Source: an uncultured Mediterraneibacter sp.
GTDB lineage: Bacteria > Bacillota > Clostridia > Lachnospirales > Lachnospiraceae
Assembly: GCA_944381935.1 (NCBI GenBank)
Contig: CALWMN010000003.1
Coordinates: 1-64,000 of the forward strand
DNA length: 64,000 bases
Reading direction: 5' to 3'
Of this stretch, positions 34,541 to 42,553 are shown in pieces. The position numbers were made by a program, and so were the translations under genes. Position 1 is the first letter of the stretch. Each line of letters starts with the position of its first letter. Below the pieces are notes generated by a model that ran no database searches, was not told the DNA's origin, and saw only the letters and a program-made list of their open reading frames with translations.

Positions 34541-34710
34541 AGCAAGCAGAATGGCTATTATGCCCTATATGCCATAATAAAACCCGCATTAGGGTACGAG
34601 AAGATACTGAACTAAAGAATTTCTTACTTTACTGTCCTAAATGCAGGAATGAAGTTTTAATCAATTTAAAAATGAAACATATATCTGTTATCAAAGAGCC
34701 GGACGCATAG
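34537..34710 (+). CDS. cysteine-rich KTR-domain small protein
   Basis: 57 residues starting at the ATGA overlap with the MATE stop. Two Cys pairs (LLCPICHNKTRIRV and LYCPKCRNEVLIN) form a zinc-ribbon, with the KTR triplet after the first pair. Such proteins are widespread passengers of clostridial transposons; function unknown. Confidence 0.8.
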   Translation: MKQAEWLLCPICHNKTRIRVREDTELKNFLLYCPKCRNEVLINLKMKHISVIKEPDA

Positions 34711-34715
34711 ACGCA

Positions 34716-34762
34716 GAGCCGATAACACGCAGAGTAAAAATGCGGTTATCGGCTCCTTTTTT
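34716..34762 (+). terminator. terminator of the MATE/KTR operon
   Basis: GAGCCGATAAC with GTTATCGGCTC, 11 bp, inner CGCA/TGCG, followed by CTTTTTT. Confidence 0.88.
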
Positions 34763-34778
34763 AATTGTGAGGAGGTCT

Positions 34779-34865
34779 ATGGTGTTTTTTTCTAATTATT
34801 ACGACATCTTAAAAAAAGACGAATCTTTGCAACGGGATATTGCGCCTATAAAGATGAACTTATAA
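34779..34865 (+). CDS. 28-residue ORF with a strong ribosome-binding site
   Basis: GAGGAGGT sits just upstream of ATG 34779. The peptide MVFFSNYYDILKKDESLQRD continues eight residues to TAA. It may be a leader or the truncated start of a larger regulator. Not recognised. Confidence 0.4.
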   Translation: MVFFSNYYDILKKDESLQRDIAPIKMNL

Positions 34866-34969
34866 ATCATTCAATATGTTTTGATAACTTATATTGTACA
34901 AGCACCCATGTGGTTTTCAATTTAGACGCTTGTCCCCCCCCTCTATTGGGAAGAAAGGGGGTGAGTTAG

Positions 34970-35428
34970 ATGATTTATTCGGAAGAATACAAGGAGCATA
35001 TCGAATACACCTTTGCCGCTTTTTGTAAAGTCGTTCTCCATAATGCGGCAATGACTGCCTACCGTGACTTCGGAAGGAAACAGAAACGCGAAGTATCACT
35101 TGAATACTTGATGTCTGAAACGTCGTTTGAACCGTTTACAACGGACACTTATTTTGAGCAATACGACCGACCTACTGTCTTTGTTGCAAAAGGACAAAAA
35201 ATTGTTGTCGCAAGTAAGCGGTTAGCCGACGCACTATCAAAATTGACCGAGCAAAGACGCAATGTTTTGTTTCTGTACTTTTTCTTCGGTTATACCGACA
35301 CTCAAATCGGAAAAGAGTATGGGAGAAGCAGAACTACAGCGAATTACTGGAAATTAGCGTCATTAAAGCAGCTACGAAAAGAAATGGAGAGATTAGAGCA
35401 TGAGAAACAAGAAGTTGATACCTTTTGA
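34970..35428 (+). CDS. sigma-70-like regulator (Tn916 Orf7 type)
   Basis: 152 residues. A region-2-like N-terminus (EYKEHIEYTFAAFCKVVLHN) and a region-4 helix-turn-helix (LTEQRRNVLFLYFFFGYTDT, IGKEYGRSRTTANYWKLASL). Proteins like this accompany Tn916/Tn1549-class elements, where they control excision and transfer genes. None of those genes remains here. A nine-C run at 34936 precedes an AAGGGGGTG ribosome-binding site. Confidence 0.8.
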   Translation: MIYSEEYKEHIEYTFAAFCKVVLHNAAMTAYRDFGRKQKREVSLEYLMSETSFEPFTTDTYFEQYDRPTVFVAKGQKIVVASKRLADALSKLTEQRRNVLFLYFFFGYTDTQIGKEYGRSRTTANYWKLASLKQLRKEMERLEHEKQEVDTF

Positions 35429-35603
35429 AGTCATTGAAAAGGCAGTCGCTGGAGAGCCGGAAGCCATAAATACTGTTTTACAGCATTATAGCCCGCGCAT
35501 TAAGTATCTGTCCAAATACCGAGGACATATCAACGACGATATTCAAGACCGTTTGAAAGTACAGCTTATTAAAGCTATCCTGCAATTTCGCTTTGACCGA
35601 TAG
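35400..35603 (+). CDS. helix-turn-helix protein (Tn916 Orf8 type)
   Basis: 67 residues overlapping the end of the sigma-like gene by 29 bases. KKLIPFEVIEKAVAGEPEAI and RIKYLSKYRGHINDDIQDRL are characteristic of the HTH partner found after the Orf7-type factor in such elements. The overlap implies coupled translation. In relatives, excisionase and integrase follow; here a set of inverted repeats follows instead. Confidence 0.78.
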   Translation: MRNKKLIPFEVIEKAVAGEPEAINTVLQHYSPRIKYLSKYRGHINDDIQDRLKVQLIKAILQFRFDR

Positions 35604-35606
35604 TAA

Positions 35607-35682
35607 ATAGCAAAGCTAGAGAAAGCCGTCAAGGATAAAATACACGCTTCGCGTCCTTGACGGTTTTCCCTGGCCTTGCTAT
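35607..35682 (+). repeat. nested hairpin after the HTH gene
   Basis: Outer arms ATAGCAAAG / CCTTGCTAT and inner perfect arms CCGTCAAGGA (35626-35635) / TCCTTGACGG (35654-35663). A second hairpin, GAGCGCAA / TTGCGCTC, lies at 35694-35722. They probably end the sigma/HTH transcript or mark a former att or oriT-like site. Confidence 0.6.
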
Positions 35683-35954
35683 GTGGTAATCAAGAGCGCA
35701 ATCGGATAAACCGCTTGCGCTCTCTACGAATTATGGATTTTCTGAATGGATAATTATTTTTGTATTTCCGCTTCCTTTCACTTCCATTCCGGCAGTTTAA
35801 GTGACGATAAGAAGAATTGACGGAAAGGAATGGAATAGATAATTGATTAAATCTGTAATTGACTCATCTTTACTTTATATATCTAGCTATTTTGTACTCA
35901 TATTTATTGTGTATATAATAGCCTTGTAGATTTGTTCTGTTTTGAGATAGAAAT

Positions 35955-36064
35955 GTTACGCAGTAGAGGGTAACAAGTCTTTGATTTATGCAGCTTTCAA
36001 AGCGTGAAAATCCATTAGACAATATTTTATTCATACCCTCCAAAATGACGTTTTACTGCGTAAC
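35955..36064. repeat. 110-bp imperfect inverted repeat
   Basis: GTTACGCAGTA followed by GAGGGTA (35955-35972) is answered by TACCCTC (36034-36040), a 13-base insertion, and TACTGCGTAAC (36054-36064). It stands alone between the regulators and DUF2806. It could be a MITE relic, a structured RNA, or an operator. Confidence 0.55.
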
Positions 36065-36221
36065 AGGAACTATATATCGAAAAGCTAGTTGCACTGCTAT
36101 ATACTTTTAATTATAATATTTATGTAGTTACAAATGGTCTTGAAATGGAATTAAATATTGTTAAGTAAAAGAAAGAACGACATATTTTATTTAAAAACTG
36201 TAAGATGAAGGAGATAGTATA

Positions 36222-37193
36222 ATGGGGGCAACAGAAATTGTTCAGGCACTAGTATCGCCTGCTGAGAAATTAATAGATGCGGTATTTAGAGCTATTGGAA
36301 AAGCATATGAACCAAAACATACAAGAAAAATGGCAGATGCTAAAGCCTATGAACTTAAAGTGATATCGGAAACTGTTCGCAATAATAGTGATGTTCCAAT
36401 TGTCTATGATTCAACAGGAGTGTCTATAGACACCAGTAATTATGAAGAAATAGCAAAACGGGCTTCAAGTCGTTTGGCATATCAGGAAATAGCAAAACAA
36501 CAAAACATAGAAGCTGTTGTAGACAATGCTTATGAAGAATTAGAAAAAGTTGATGGTGTTAGCAACGAACCTGTAAATCCTGACTGGATGATTCGTTTTT
36601 TCAATTCTGTAGAAGACATAAGTAATGAAAGTATGCAAAAAATTTGGGGACGTATTTTAGCAGGAGAAATTAAAACACCAAATAGCTATTCATACCGTAC
36701 TTTAGAAAAACTAAGAAATATGACCCAACAAGAGGTAGAACATTTTCAATTAGTTTCAGCATTGGCATTACAAAACAGCGGTAGAAAGTTTCTTTTAAGC
36801 GATAAAGAATTAATGAGTAAATATAATGTTTACTTTACTTATCTTTTAGAACTTGAAGAATGTGGATTAATGAACTGTCAAACATTATCATTAAGTCTTG
36901 AAGCTTCTGTTTTGCAGACTGATTTGATATATAATTCCCAAATTGTTGGAATAATTAAAGGAAGAGAAGAAACTCCTAAGAAGTTAAAATTGTCTGTTTA
37001 TGTATTTACAGGAAGCGGGAGTCAATTGTTAACAGCAATACATCCAAAAGAAAATTCTGATTATATATTAGATTGTCTTAAAGCAATTATAAAAAATCAT
37101 CAAGATTTTGTTATTACTGCTCACCGTATAAATTTTATTGATAACGAAAGTGGTATAAATTATAATAAAGAAGATATTTTAACATCTACATAA
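36222..37193 (+). CDS. DUF2806-like protein
   Basis: 323 residues after AAGGAGA. The core NPDWMIRFFNSVEDISNESM, QKIWGRILAGEIKTPNSYSY and RTLEKLRNMTQQEVEHFQ is the DUF2806 signature. The N-terminus (MGATEIVQALVSPAEKLIDA) is amphipathic and may touch membranes. DUF2806 proteins recur in mobile elements and defence islands without a proven activity. The gene has its own leader and terminator at the right edge of the element, a typical cargo position. Confidence 0.75.
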   Translation: MGATEIVQALVSPAEKLIDAVFRAIGKAYEPKHTRKMADAKAYELKVISETVRNNSDVPIVYDSTGVSIDTSNYEEIAKRASSRLAYQEIAKQQNIEAVVDNAYEELEKVDGVSNEPVNPDWMIRFFNSVEDISNESMQKIWGRILAGEIKTPNSYSYRTLEKLRNMTQQEVEHFQLVSALALQNSGRKFLLSDKELMSKYNVYFTYLLELEECGLMNCQTLSLSLEASVLQTDLIYNSQIVGIIKGREETPKKLKLSVYVFTGSGSQLLTAIHPKENSDYILDCLKAIIKNHQDFVITAHRINFIDNESGINYNKEDILTST

Positions 37194-37239
37194 ACTGTTT
37201 TTTATTTTTTCCATGAATCTGTAAAACAATTAAAAACTG

Positions 37240-37290
37240 AAAAGCAGAGAGTCGGTTGTTTGTCATAAAAAACCAGCTCTCTGCTTTTGT
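37240..37290 (+). terminator. terminator of the DUF2806 gene
   Basis: A 12-bp perfect stem AAAAGCAGAGAG / CTCTCTGCTTTT with inner GGTT/AACC. Confidence 0.85.
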
Positions 37291-37331
37291 CTACAATCCT
37301 GTCTGTCAGCGTTGGTAATAAGTTGTTGTGA

Positions 37332-37347
37332 ATACTTCCTTATCACC
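37332..37347 (-). repeat. right terminal inverted repeat of the element
   Basis: ATACTTCCTTATCACC; its reverse complement GGTGATAAGGAAGTAT matches the left end at 14 of 16. It ends 14 bases before the right junction. Confidence 0.7.
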
Positions 37348-37358
37348 GTAAAACTAAC

Positions 37359-37587
37359 GGCACAGGTTATTTTGAGATGGCATACGCAGATGGGGAATAT
37401 TGTGATTCCGGGATCTAAGAATCCGGACCACATCAGGGATAATATCAGCCTCTATGATTTCACACTGACAGAGGAAGAAATGGAGAGGATTGCAGGCCTG
37501 GACAAAAATGTCAGGTACTATACCGCTACGGAAGAAGCGTTAAAAGGGTATCTGGCATTTGCCCCGGATTTTGACAGCCAGAAGTAG
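37359..37587 (+). pseudogene. aldo/keto reductase, 3' part
   Basis: The remaining 75 codons of the reductase begun at 29048. It starts at GGCACAGGTT (AQVILRWHTQMG) and includes the NADPH-binding IVIPGSKNPDHIRDNISLYD and the C-terminal loop. It has no ribosome-binding site of its own. It is in frame with the 5' part once the element is removed. Confidence 0.9.
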
Positions 37588-37780
37588 CACGGCATAAAAT
37601 TATTGAACAAAAAAGGGAAAAGGCATGGTTCGGAAACGGGTCATGCTTTTTTTTGCGAGTTATCCTCCTTGTAAAGTCTTGATTATGTCAGCGATATGAG
37701 CTAAAATAATGCTAAGATTTGAAAGCAGAGGTTGTTCTGATTGTGAATCTTGCTAAATCGCAGAAAGGCGGAGTACAGAA

Positions 37781-39448
37781 ATGAAAGATGAGACAAATGC
37801 AAAGAATAGTGGATCTGACAGCTTCCTCTTTTCGTTATTCCAGAGACTGGTGAGTATAAAAGGACGAGAACAACCTGAAGCATTGGATGAACAGGAGGAA
37901 AAAGAAAAGGTTGAGACGGTGTCAGTGGAGACAGAGTATGATGCGCCTGATATTCTTGACACACCAGTGGAAAGTCCGCTACTTTCTTACCGGATGAAAT
38001 GGCAGGGGATGGTGCCGGCAGAAGAGACAGTTACTCTGCGAAGCTTTCTTTACGATGAAGATATACCGCAGGATCATGTATTAAAGTGGATGAAAGAGGC
38101 GGCTGTAAAGGCGGAACAGCTGCTTGAAGCGAGGAACAGAAAGCTGGAAGCAGATGAGGAAGACGACAGTCTTGATGCAGAACTGATAGTTGTAACACCC
38201 CGAGACGGACTGTCCGCATGGTGCTTTGTTTTTCCGGCGCTGAATGGCGGGAAGAACCTCTCACATGGGGATGTTGCAGCAGAACTTACAGCAAGGGGGA
38301 TCATGTCGGGACTTCAGGCGGACCGGATAAATCTGGCGTTGGAAGAAGAAAACGGCATGAAGTGGATTCGTATCGCACAGGGGATTCCGCCGGTGCATGG
38401 AGCAGACGCCGTGCTGACAGAGAATTATCCCCACACTGCCGGAACACCTCAATTTGTCGAAGACGAGGATGGAAAGGTCGATTTCCATGAGCTGAACTGG
38501 CTGATCAAGATCAATGACGGAGACGAAATCTGCAGATTTACACATGCTACAAAAGGCGAGGACGGAAAAGATGTATTCGGGAAAGCAGTTAAGGCGAGAA
38601 ATGGAAAGGAAGTAAGGCTGCCCGACGGAAAGAATACAGTGGTGAAGGAGGCGGAAGGCAGGATCCTATCAGCAGCAGACGGGCTGCTTTCCTACAGGAA
38701 CGGGAAGTTCCATGTCTCAGAGCTGTTGGAGATCAGGGGAGACGTTGCCACGGCGACAGGGAATATCGATGCTCAGTGCGACGTCCTGATCCACGGGAAT
38801 ATCCTGAGCGGATACACGGTAAAATCTCTCGGAAGCATTATTGTCAAAGGAATGGTGGACAGGAGCACGCTGATAGCCGGGAAAGACGTTTATATTGCCT
38901 ATGGAATGGCAGGCAGCGGTACCGGGACTATTGATGCCGGAGGTACAGTGCGGTGCAAGTATCTGGAAAATGTCAATGTCCGTGCAACAGGCGATGTGAT
39001 TACAGGGAGCATTGTAAACTCGCAGGTGAGCTCAGACCAGTCTATCCTGGTCAATGTTGAGAGGGGGGTCATCATCGGCGGCAGGCTCCTCGCAATGGAC
39101 AGGATCGAGGCGAAGATTATCGGCAACAGGGCCCACGGGAATACAGCCCTGCTTATTGAACCCAGCGTCCACTTCCAGGAGGTAAAAATGCAGCTTGGAA
39201 TTGAATATGCCAATATCAGCGGCAGTGCAAAGAAAGAGGAGAACAATAAGAGAAAGGAAACTCTGAAAAAGCTCATCGAGGAAATGGAGGAACGGGAGGA
39301 ACTGATAAAGAATGGACAGATCATAGCAGATATCATATATCCTGTCACAGAAGTGTCGTTCCAGGGACTGTCCAAGATGATCGACAGGGAGGAAAATTCG
39401 GTCCGCCTGTTCAGAGATTCTGAAGGGATTAAGACGGGTATGAAATAG
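37781..39448 (+). CDS. FapA-family (DUF342) polymer-forming protein
   Basis: 555 residues. A charged N-terminal region (1-75) precedes a FapA N-terminal alpha/beta domain (MKWMKEAAVKAEQLLEARNR and so on). The DUF342 right-handed beta-helix follows (about 250-440: GDVATATGNIDAQCDVLIHG, VKSLGSIIVKGMVDRSTLIA, ITGSIVNSQVSSDQSILVNV). A coiled coil ends it (about 470-515). Known relatives bind flagellar or chemotaxis factors or act as cell-envelope signalling scaffolds; the role here is unknown. A response regulator lies convergent. Confidence 0.85.
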   Translation: MKDETNAKNSGSDSFLFSLFQRLVSIKGREQPEALDEQEEKEKVETVSVETEYDAPDILDTPVESPLLSYRMKWQGMVPAEETVTLRSFLYDEDIPQDHVLKWMKEAAVKAEQLLEARNRKLEADEEDDSLDAELIVVTPRDGLSAWCFVFPALNGGKNLSHGDVAAELTARGIMSGLQADRINLALEEENGMKWIRIAQGIPPVHGADAVLTENYPHTAGTPQFVEDEDGKVDFHELNWLIKINDGDEICRFTHATKGEDGKDVFGKAVKARNGKEVRLPDGKNTVVKEAEGRILSAADGLLSYRNGKFHVSELLEIRGDVATATGNIDAQCDVLIHGNILSGYTVKSLGSIIVKGMVDRSTLIAGKDVYIAYGMAGSGTGTIDAGGTVRCKYLENVNVRATGDVITGSIVNSQVSSDQSILVNVERGVIIGGRLLAMDRIEAKIIGNRAHGNTALLIEPSVHFQEVKMQLGIEYANISGSAKKEENNKRKETLKKLIEEMEEREELIKNGQIIADIIYPVTEVSFQGLSKMIDREENSVRLFRDSEGIKTGMK

Positions 39449-39457
39449 AGCGTACAT

Positions 39458-39512
39458 AAAATAAGAACCGTGTTACGGGAATGGGAACATCCCGGAACAC
39501 GGTTCTTATTTT
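39458..39512. terminator. 17-bp-stem bidirectional terminator
   Basis: AAAATAAGAACCGTGTT (39458-39474) pairs perfectly with AACACGGTTCTTATTTT (39496-39512), between convergent genes, with an inner GGGA/TCCC pairing. Confidence 0.88.
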
Positions 39513-39543
39513 ATTTTTATATATGCCGGTATCCAGGCTGCCA

Positions 39544-39951
39544 TCAGGAACGAAGGACAGTAGGAAGGAAAAAGTCGCTCTGAGGATGTGTGCGCAGATG
39601 GTCCAGGCAGGCGATAACCTCAGCGAGTTCAAGCGGTTTGCACAGGAAACCGGACGCCCCGGCTTCTTTCGCTTCCAGTACCGTGCTGTTATATACCATA
39701 GAAGTAAGTATGATGATGCGGGCATGAGGGTATTTCTCCAAAAGTTTTTTTGTCGTCTCAAAACCATCAATCCCCGGCATGACAACATCCATCATAACGA
39801 TATCAGGCTTGTCTGCCTCAATATTTTTCAGGGCTTCCTCGCCTGTTGTATAATGGGAAACGATGTCATATTCATTCTGGGCGCGAAGATGGAACTCAAG
39901 CTCTTTTACTGTCATATAAGAGTCATCGACAACCATGATTTTCTTGTTCAT
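39544..39951 (-). CDS. single-domain response regulator (CheY-like)
   Basis: 135 residues, receiver domain only: KIMVVDDSYMTVKELEFHL (acidic pair DD), phospho-acceptor Asp in IVMMDVVMPGIDGFE, Thr/Ser in IIILTSMV, and Lys in GFLCKPLELAEV. No output domain, so it signals by protein contact. There is no cognate kinase nearby; the convergent FapA-like protein is the closest potential partner. GGGAGGT precedes its start. Confidence 0.9.
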   Translation of the reverse strand: MNKKIMVVDDSYMTVKELEFHLRAQNEYDIVSHYTTGEEALKNIEADKPDIVMMDVVMPGIDGFETTKKLLEKYPHARIIILTSMVYNSTVLEAKEAGASGFLCKPLELAEVIACLDHLRTHPQSDFFLPTVLRS

Positions 39952-40270
39952 ATATTAAACCTCCCAGCAGATAATTTTATTATACAGAGGCATGCCAGAC
40001 AGATGACATCTCCATATTTTCAACCAGGGAAAAAATCCCCTGTTGACATTATAGCCAATAAAATCCCCAAGTGCAATAATCTTTCTTTAAATAAGACAGA
40101 GTCGGTGCGGAAATCAGCGGCGTTGCTTTTGAAAATACAGAGAATACACTATGCGTTTATCCTATACTGTCTTTCTGAATCCGCATTGTACTTTTCCAAA
40201 AAAGTGTCTTACACTATAATCATGTAACAGGAAAATGGAAGATCAAAGAATAATATGGGAGGAAACAGAC
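39952..40270. other. intergenic region with two divergent promoters
   Basis: No gene. A TATAAT (40215-40220) lies 50 bases upstream of the aldo/keto reductase without a good -35 box. Another TATAAT on the reverse strand near 39980 serves the response regulator. The rest is AT-rich without clear structure. Confidence 0.45.
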
Positions 40271-41122
40271 ATGGAATATGTATCACTGAATAACGGAATC
40301 AAGATGCCGATGGAAGGATTTGGAGTATATCAGGTGCCGGACGCCTCACAGTGTGAGCAGGCAGTCCTGGACGCCATTGCATGCGGGTACCGCCTCATTG
40401 ACACAGCAGCCGCATACATGAATGAAAAGGTGGTTGGAGAAGCGGTTAAGAAATGCGGGGTTCCCAGGGAGGAACTGTTTATCACTACAAAGCTGTGGGT
40501 ACAGGACGCAAGCTATGAAGGGGCAAAGAAAGCGATTCACGCTTCCCTCGATAATCTGGGCCTTGATTATCTGGATCTTTACCTGCTCCATCAGCCGATG
40601 GGAGATTATATCGGGGCATACCGTGCGATGGAAGAGGCGTATAAAGAAGGAAAGCTGCGCGCGATCGGCGCCTGCAATTTTTACCCGGCGCGCCTGGCAG
40701 ATTTCTGTGAGACTGTGGAAGTAAAACCGGCGGTTAATCAGGTCGAGCTTCATCCGTTCTTCCAGCAGGAGGACGCCCTTGCGCTTATGAAGGAGTACAA
40801 GGTCCGGCCGGAGGCATGGGGACCGTTCGCAGAGGGGAACCACGGTATCTTCACGCATCCGGTATTGACGAAGATCGGAGAAAAATATCAGAAGAGTGCC
40901 GCCCAGGTTGCCTTAAGGTGGAATGTCCAGAGAGGCGTGACGGTGATCCCGAAATCTGTGCATAAAGACCGGATGGAGCAAAACATGGACATCTGGGATT
41001 TCAAACTCAGCGAGGATGATATGGCAGAGATTGCAAAGCTGGATATCGGACACAGTGAGATCGTAAATCACGACGATCCGGCGTTTGTAAAAATGCTTCA
41101 CGGCATGAAGCTTCATGGCTAG
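40271..41122 (+). CDS. aldo/keto reductase, intact
   Basis: 283 residues from ATG 40271 (GGGAGGAAAC upstream; an earlier ATG at 40235 lacks support). The tetrad is visible: Asp and Tyr in LIDTAAAYMNEKVVG, Lys in TTKLWV, His in LLHQPMGDY. NADPH-binding end: VTVIPKSVHKDRMEQNMDIW. AKR5-like bacterial reductases reduce aldehydes and diketones such as methylglyoxal. It is a paralogue of the interrupted gene at 29048 with the same length, so it may compensate for that loss. Confidence 0.93.
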   Translation: MEYVSLNNGIKMPMEGFGVYQVPDASQCEQAVLDAIACGYRLIDTAAAYMNEKVVGEAVKKCGVPREELFITTKLWVQDASYEGAKKAIHASLDNLGLDYLDLYLLHQPMGDYIGAYRAMEEAYKEGKLRAIGACNFYPARLADFCETVEVKPAVNQVELHPFFQQEDALALMKEYKVRPEAWGPFAEGNHGIFTHPVLTKIGEKYQKSAAQVALRWNVQRGVTVIPKSVHKDRMEQNMDIWDFKLSEDDMAEIAKLDIGHSEIVNHDDPAFVKMLHGMKLHG

Positions 41123-41251
41123 GGGATCCGGCATTTATGGACTTTTTGACAGACAGGTGTATAATAGAGATGGAGCCGGGCATCAGGCTGTGGGTTTCAG
41201 ATGAGAACACATGGCGGCTCCAGAAAGCAACAGCAGTAGGAGGTAAGGAGC

Positions 41252-41869
41252 ATGAAAGTATTGATGATCAATGGAAGCCCCCGCAAGGAGGGCAATACTT
41301 ACATTGCGCTGAAGGAGATGGAGAAGATCTTCATCCGGGAAGGCGTGGAAAGCGAGATTATCCACATGGGAAATAAAGCTGTACGCGGATGTATAGCCTG
41401 TCAGGGATGTGCAAAGAAAGGGAAATGTGTCTTTGACGACTGTGTCAATGAAATCGCGCCAAAGTTTGAAGAGTGTGACGGGCTTGTCATCGGGACTCCG
41501 GTGTATTATGCGTCGGCCAATGGTACGATGATCTCATTTCTCGACAGACTCTTTTACAGCACACCGTTTGACAAGACCATGAAGGTGGGGGCATGTGTGG
41601 CGGCAGCCAGAAGAGGCGGTCTCTCTGCGACCTTTGATGAGATGAACAAATATTTTACAATCAGCGGGATGCCGGTGGCGTCCGGACAGTATTGGAACAG
41701 TATCCACGGACGTGAGGAAGGCGAGGCGGAAAAGGATGCGGAAGGGCTCCAGGGAATGAGGACCCTGGCAAGGAATATGGTATTCCTGATGAAGTCCATT
41801 GCGCTGGGGAAAGAACAGTACGGACTTCCGGAGAGAGAAGAGCCCCAGTGGACGAATTTTATCCGGTAA
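41252..41869 (+). CDS. NADPH-dependent FMN reductase / iron-sulfur flavoprotein
   Basis: 205 residues, flavodoxin fold. FMN loop INGSPRKEGNT (6-16); a cysteine cluster CIACQGCAKKGKCVFDDC as in iron-sulfur flavoproteins; and IGTPVYYASANGTMISFLDR. A [4Fe-4S] centre passing electrons to FMN is likely. Substrate unknown. AGTAGGAGG precedes it. It is codirectional with the reductase and the DUF3842 gene but has its own gaps. Confidence 0.88.
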   Translation: MKVLMINGSPRKEGNTYIALKEMEKIFIREGVESEIIHMGNKAVRGCIACQGCAKKGKCVFDDCVNEIAPKFEECDGLVIGTPVYYASANGTMISFLDRLFYSTPFDKTMKVGACVAAARRGGLSATFDEMNKYFTISGMPVASGQYWNSIHGREEGEAEKDAEGLQGMRTLARNMVFLMKSIALGKEQYGLPEREEPQWTNFIR

Positions 41870-41885
41870 CTGTGAAAACTCTCTG

Positions 41886-41914
41886 TTGACAGAAGTCCCG
41901 GTTTCTAATAAGAT
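41886..41914 (+). promoter_or_regulatory. promoter upstream of DUF3842 and the lar genes
   Basis: TTGACA (41886-41891), 17-bp spacer, TAAGAT (41909-41914). Confidence 0.7.
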
Positions 41915-41951
41915 GATAAGCAAAGCGTAAAGCGCGGCAGGAGGGATTTTC

Positions 41952-42359
41952 TTGGACATTTTGATTATAGACGGGCAGGGAGGCGGGCTTGGGCGCCAGC
42001 TTGTGGCTGCCGTGAAGGAGCAGTGCCCTGATGTGGAAGTGACAGCGGTAGGGACGAACAGTTCTGCGACGAATGCCATGCTCCGCGCCGGGGCGGACCG
42101 GGCAGCCACAGGGGAAAACTCGGTTGCGGTCGCTGCCAGGCAGGCGGATGTAATCATGGGTCCGCTCGGAATTGTCATTGCCGACTCCATGCTTGGGGAG
42201 ATCACCCCTCAGATGGCACTTTCTGTGGGACAAAGCCAGGCGAAGAGAATCCTGATCCCATCAGGCAAATGTGACAATATGGTGGTTGGCGTCCAGGAGG
42301 CGCCGATGGCGCAGAATGTGCAGAAAGCCGTCGCCACGCTGAAAAGCCTCATATCCTGA
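41952..42359 (+). CDS. DUF3842 family protein
   Basis: 135 residues, TTG start after GGAGGGA. Rossmann-like N-terminus ILIIDGQGGGLGRQLVAAVK, a middle EVTAVGTNSSATNAMLRAGA, then ADVIMGPLGIVIADSMLGEI and a conserved-looking SGKCDNMVVGV. DUF3842 has no assigned function. Its position directly ahead of larE-larB-larC and the metal importer, under the same probable promoter, suggests a role in nickel-pincer cofactor metabolism. That link is inference from context. Confidence 0.8.
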   Translation: MDILIIDGQGGGLGRQLVAAVKEQCPDVEVTAVGTNSSATNAMLRAGADRAATGENSVAVAARQADVIMGPLGIVIADSMLGEITPQMALSVGQSQAKRILIPSGKCDNMVVGVQEAPMAQNVQKAVATLKSLIS

Positions 42360-42524
42360 CCCGGCAGGAAGCCGGGCAGACCGGCAGAAGCCGTTCGGGA
42401 TAAAAAGAGTATGGACAGCGCAAGGCAACATGCCTTTGCTGCCAGTTTGAAAAGGGAAAGACAGAATGAAGATAAGATACCAGGAAGGTATCTGCTTTTA
42501 GCAGGAAGCAGGTATCTTCTTTTT
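42360..42524 (+). promoter_or_regulatory. structured leader with competing hairpins ahead of larE
   Basis: Hairpin A: CCCGGC / GCCGGG (42360-42376). Hairpin B: a 14-bp bulged stem (42412-42444). Then AGATACC (42475-42481) can pair either with GGTATCT at 42487-42493 or with the second GGTATCT at 42511-42517. The longer pairing is followed by CTTTTT and is a terminator; CTGC/GCAG between them stabilises the alternative. This is the logic of an attenuator or riboswitch. No known ligand-binding consensus is evident to me. Confidence 0.6.
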
Positions 42525-42553
42525 GTGTGAAAATATCCGGGAGGGAAAAAGAA

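Larger units (their letters stand above)
35604..36221. other. gene-free regulatory or structural stretch of the element
   Basis: No coding frame of note. It contains three sizeable inverted repeats (35607-35682, 35694-35722, 35955-36064) and is very AT-rich after 35720. Confidence 0.6.

Noticed and set aside
41145-41162. TTGACA and TATAAT boxes before the flavoprotein
   Set aside because: They are only eight bases apart, too close to act together. A shifted TGGACT box could work, but the evidence is weak.
42360-42524. A known NiCo or cobalamin riboswitch in the larE leader
   Set aside because: I could not match the conserved core of either class. Only the competing hairpins are supported.
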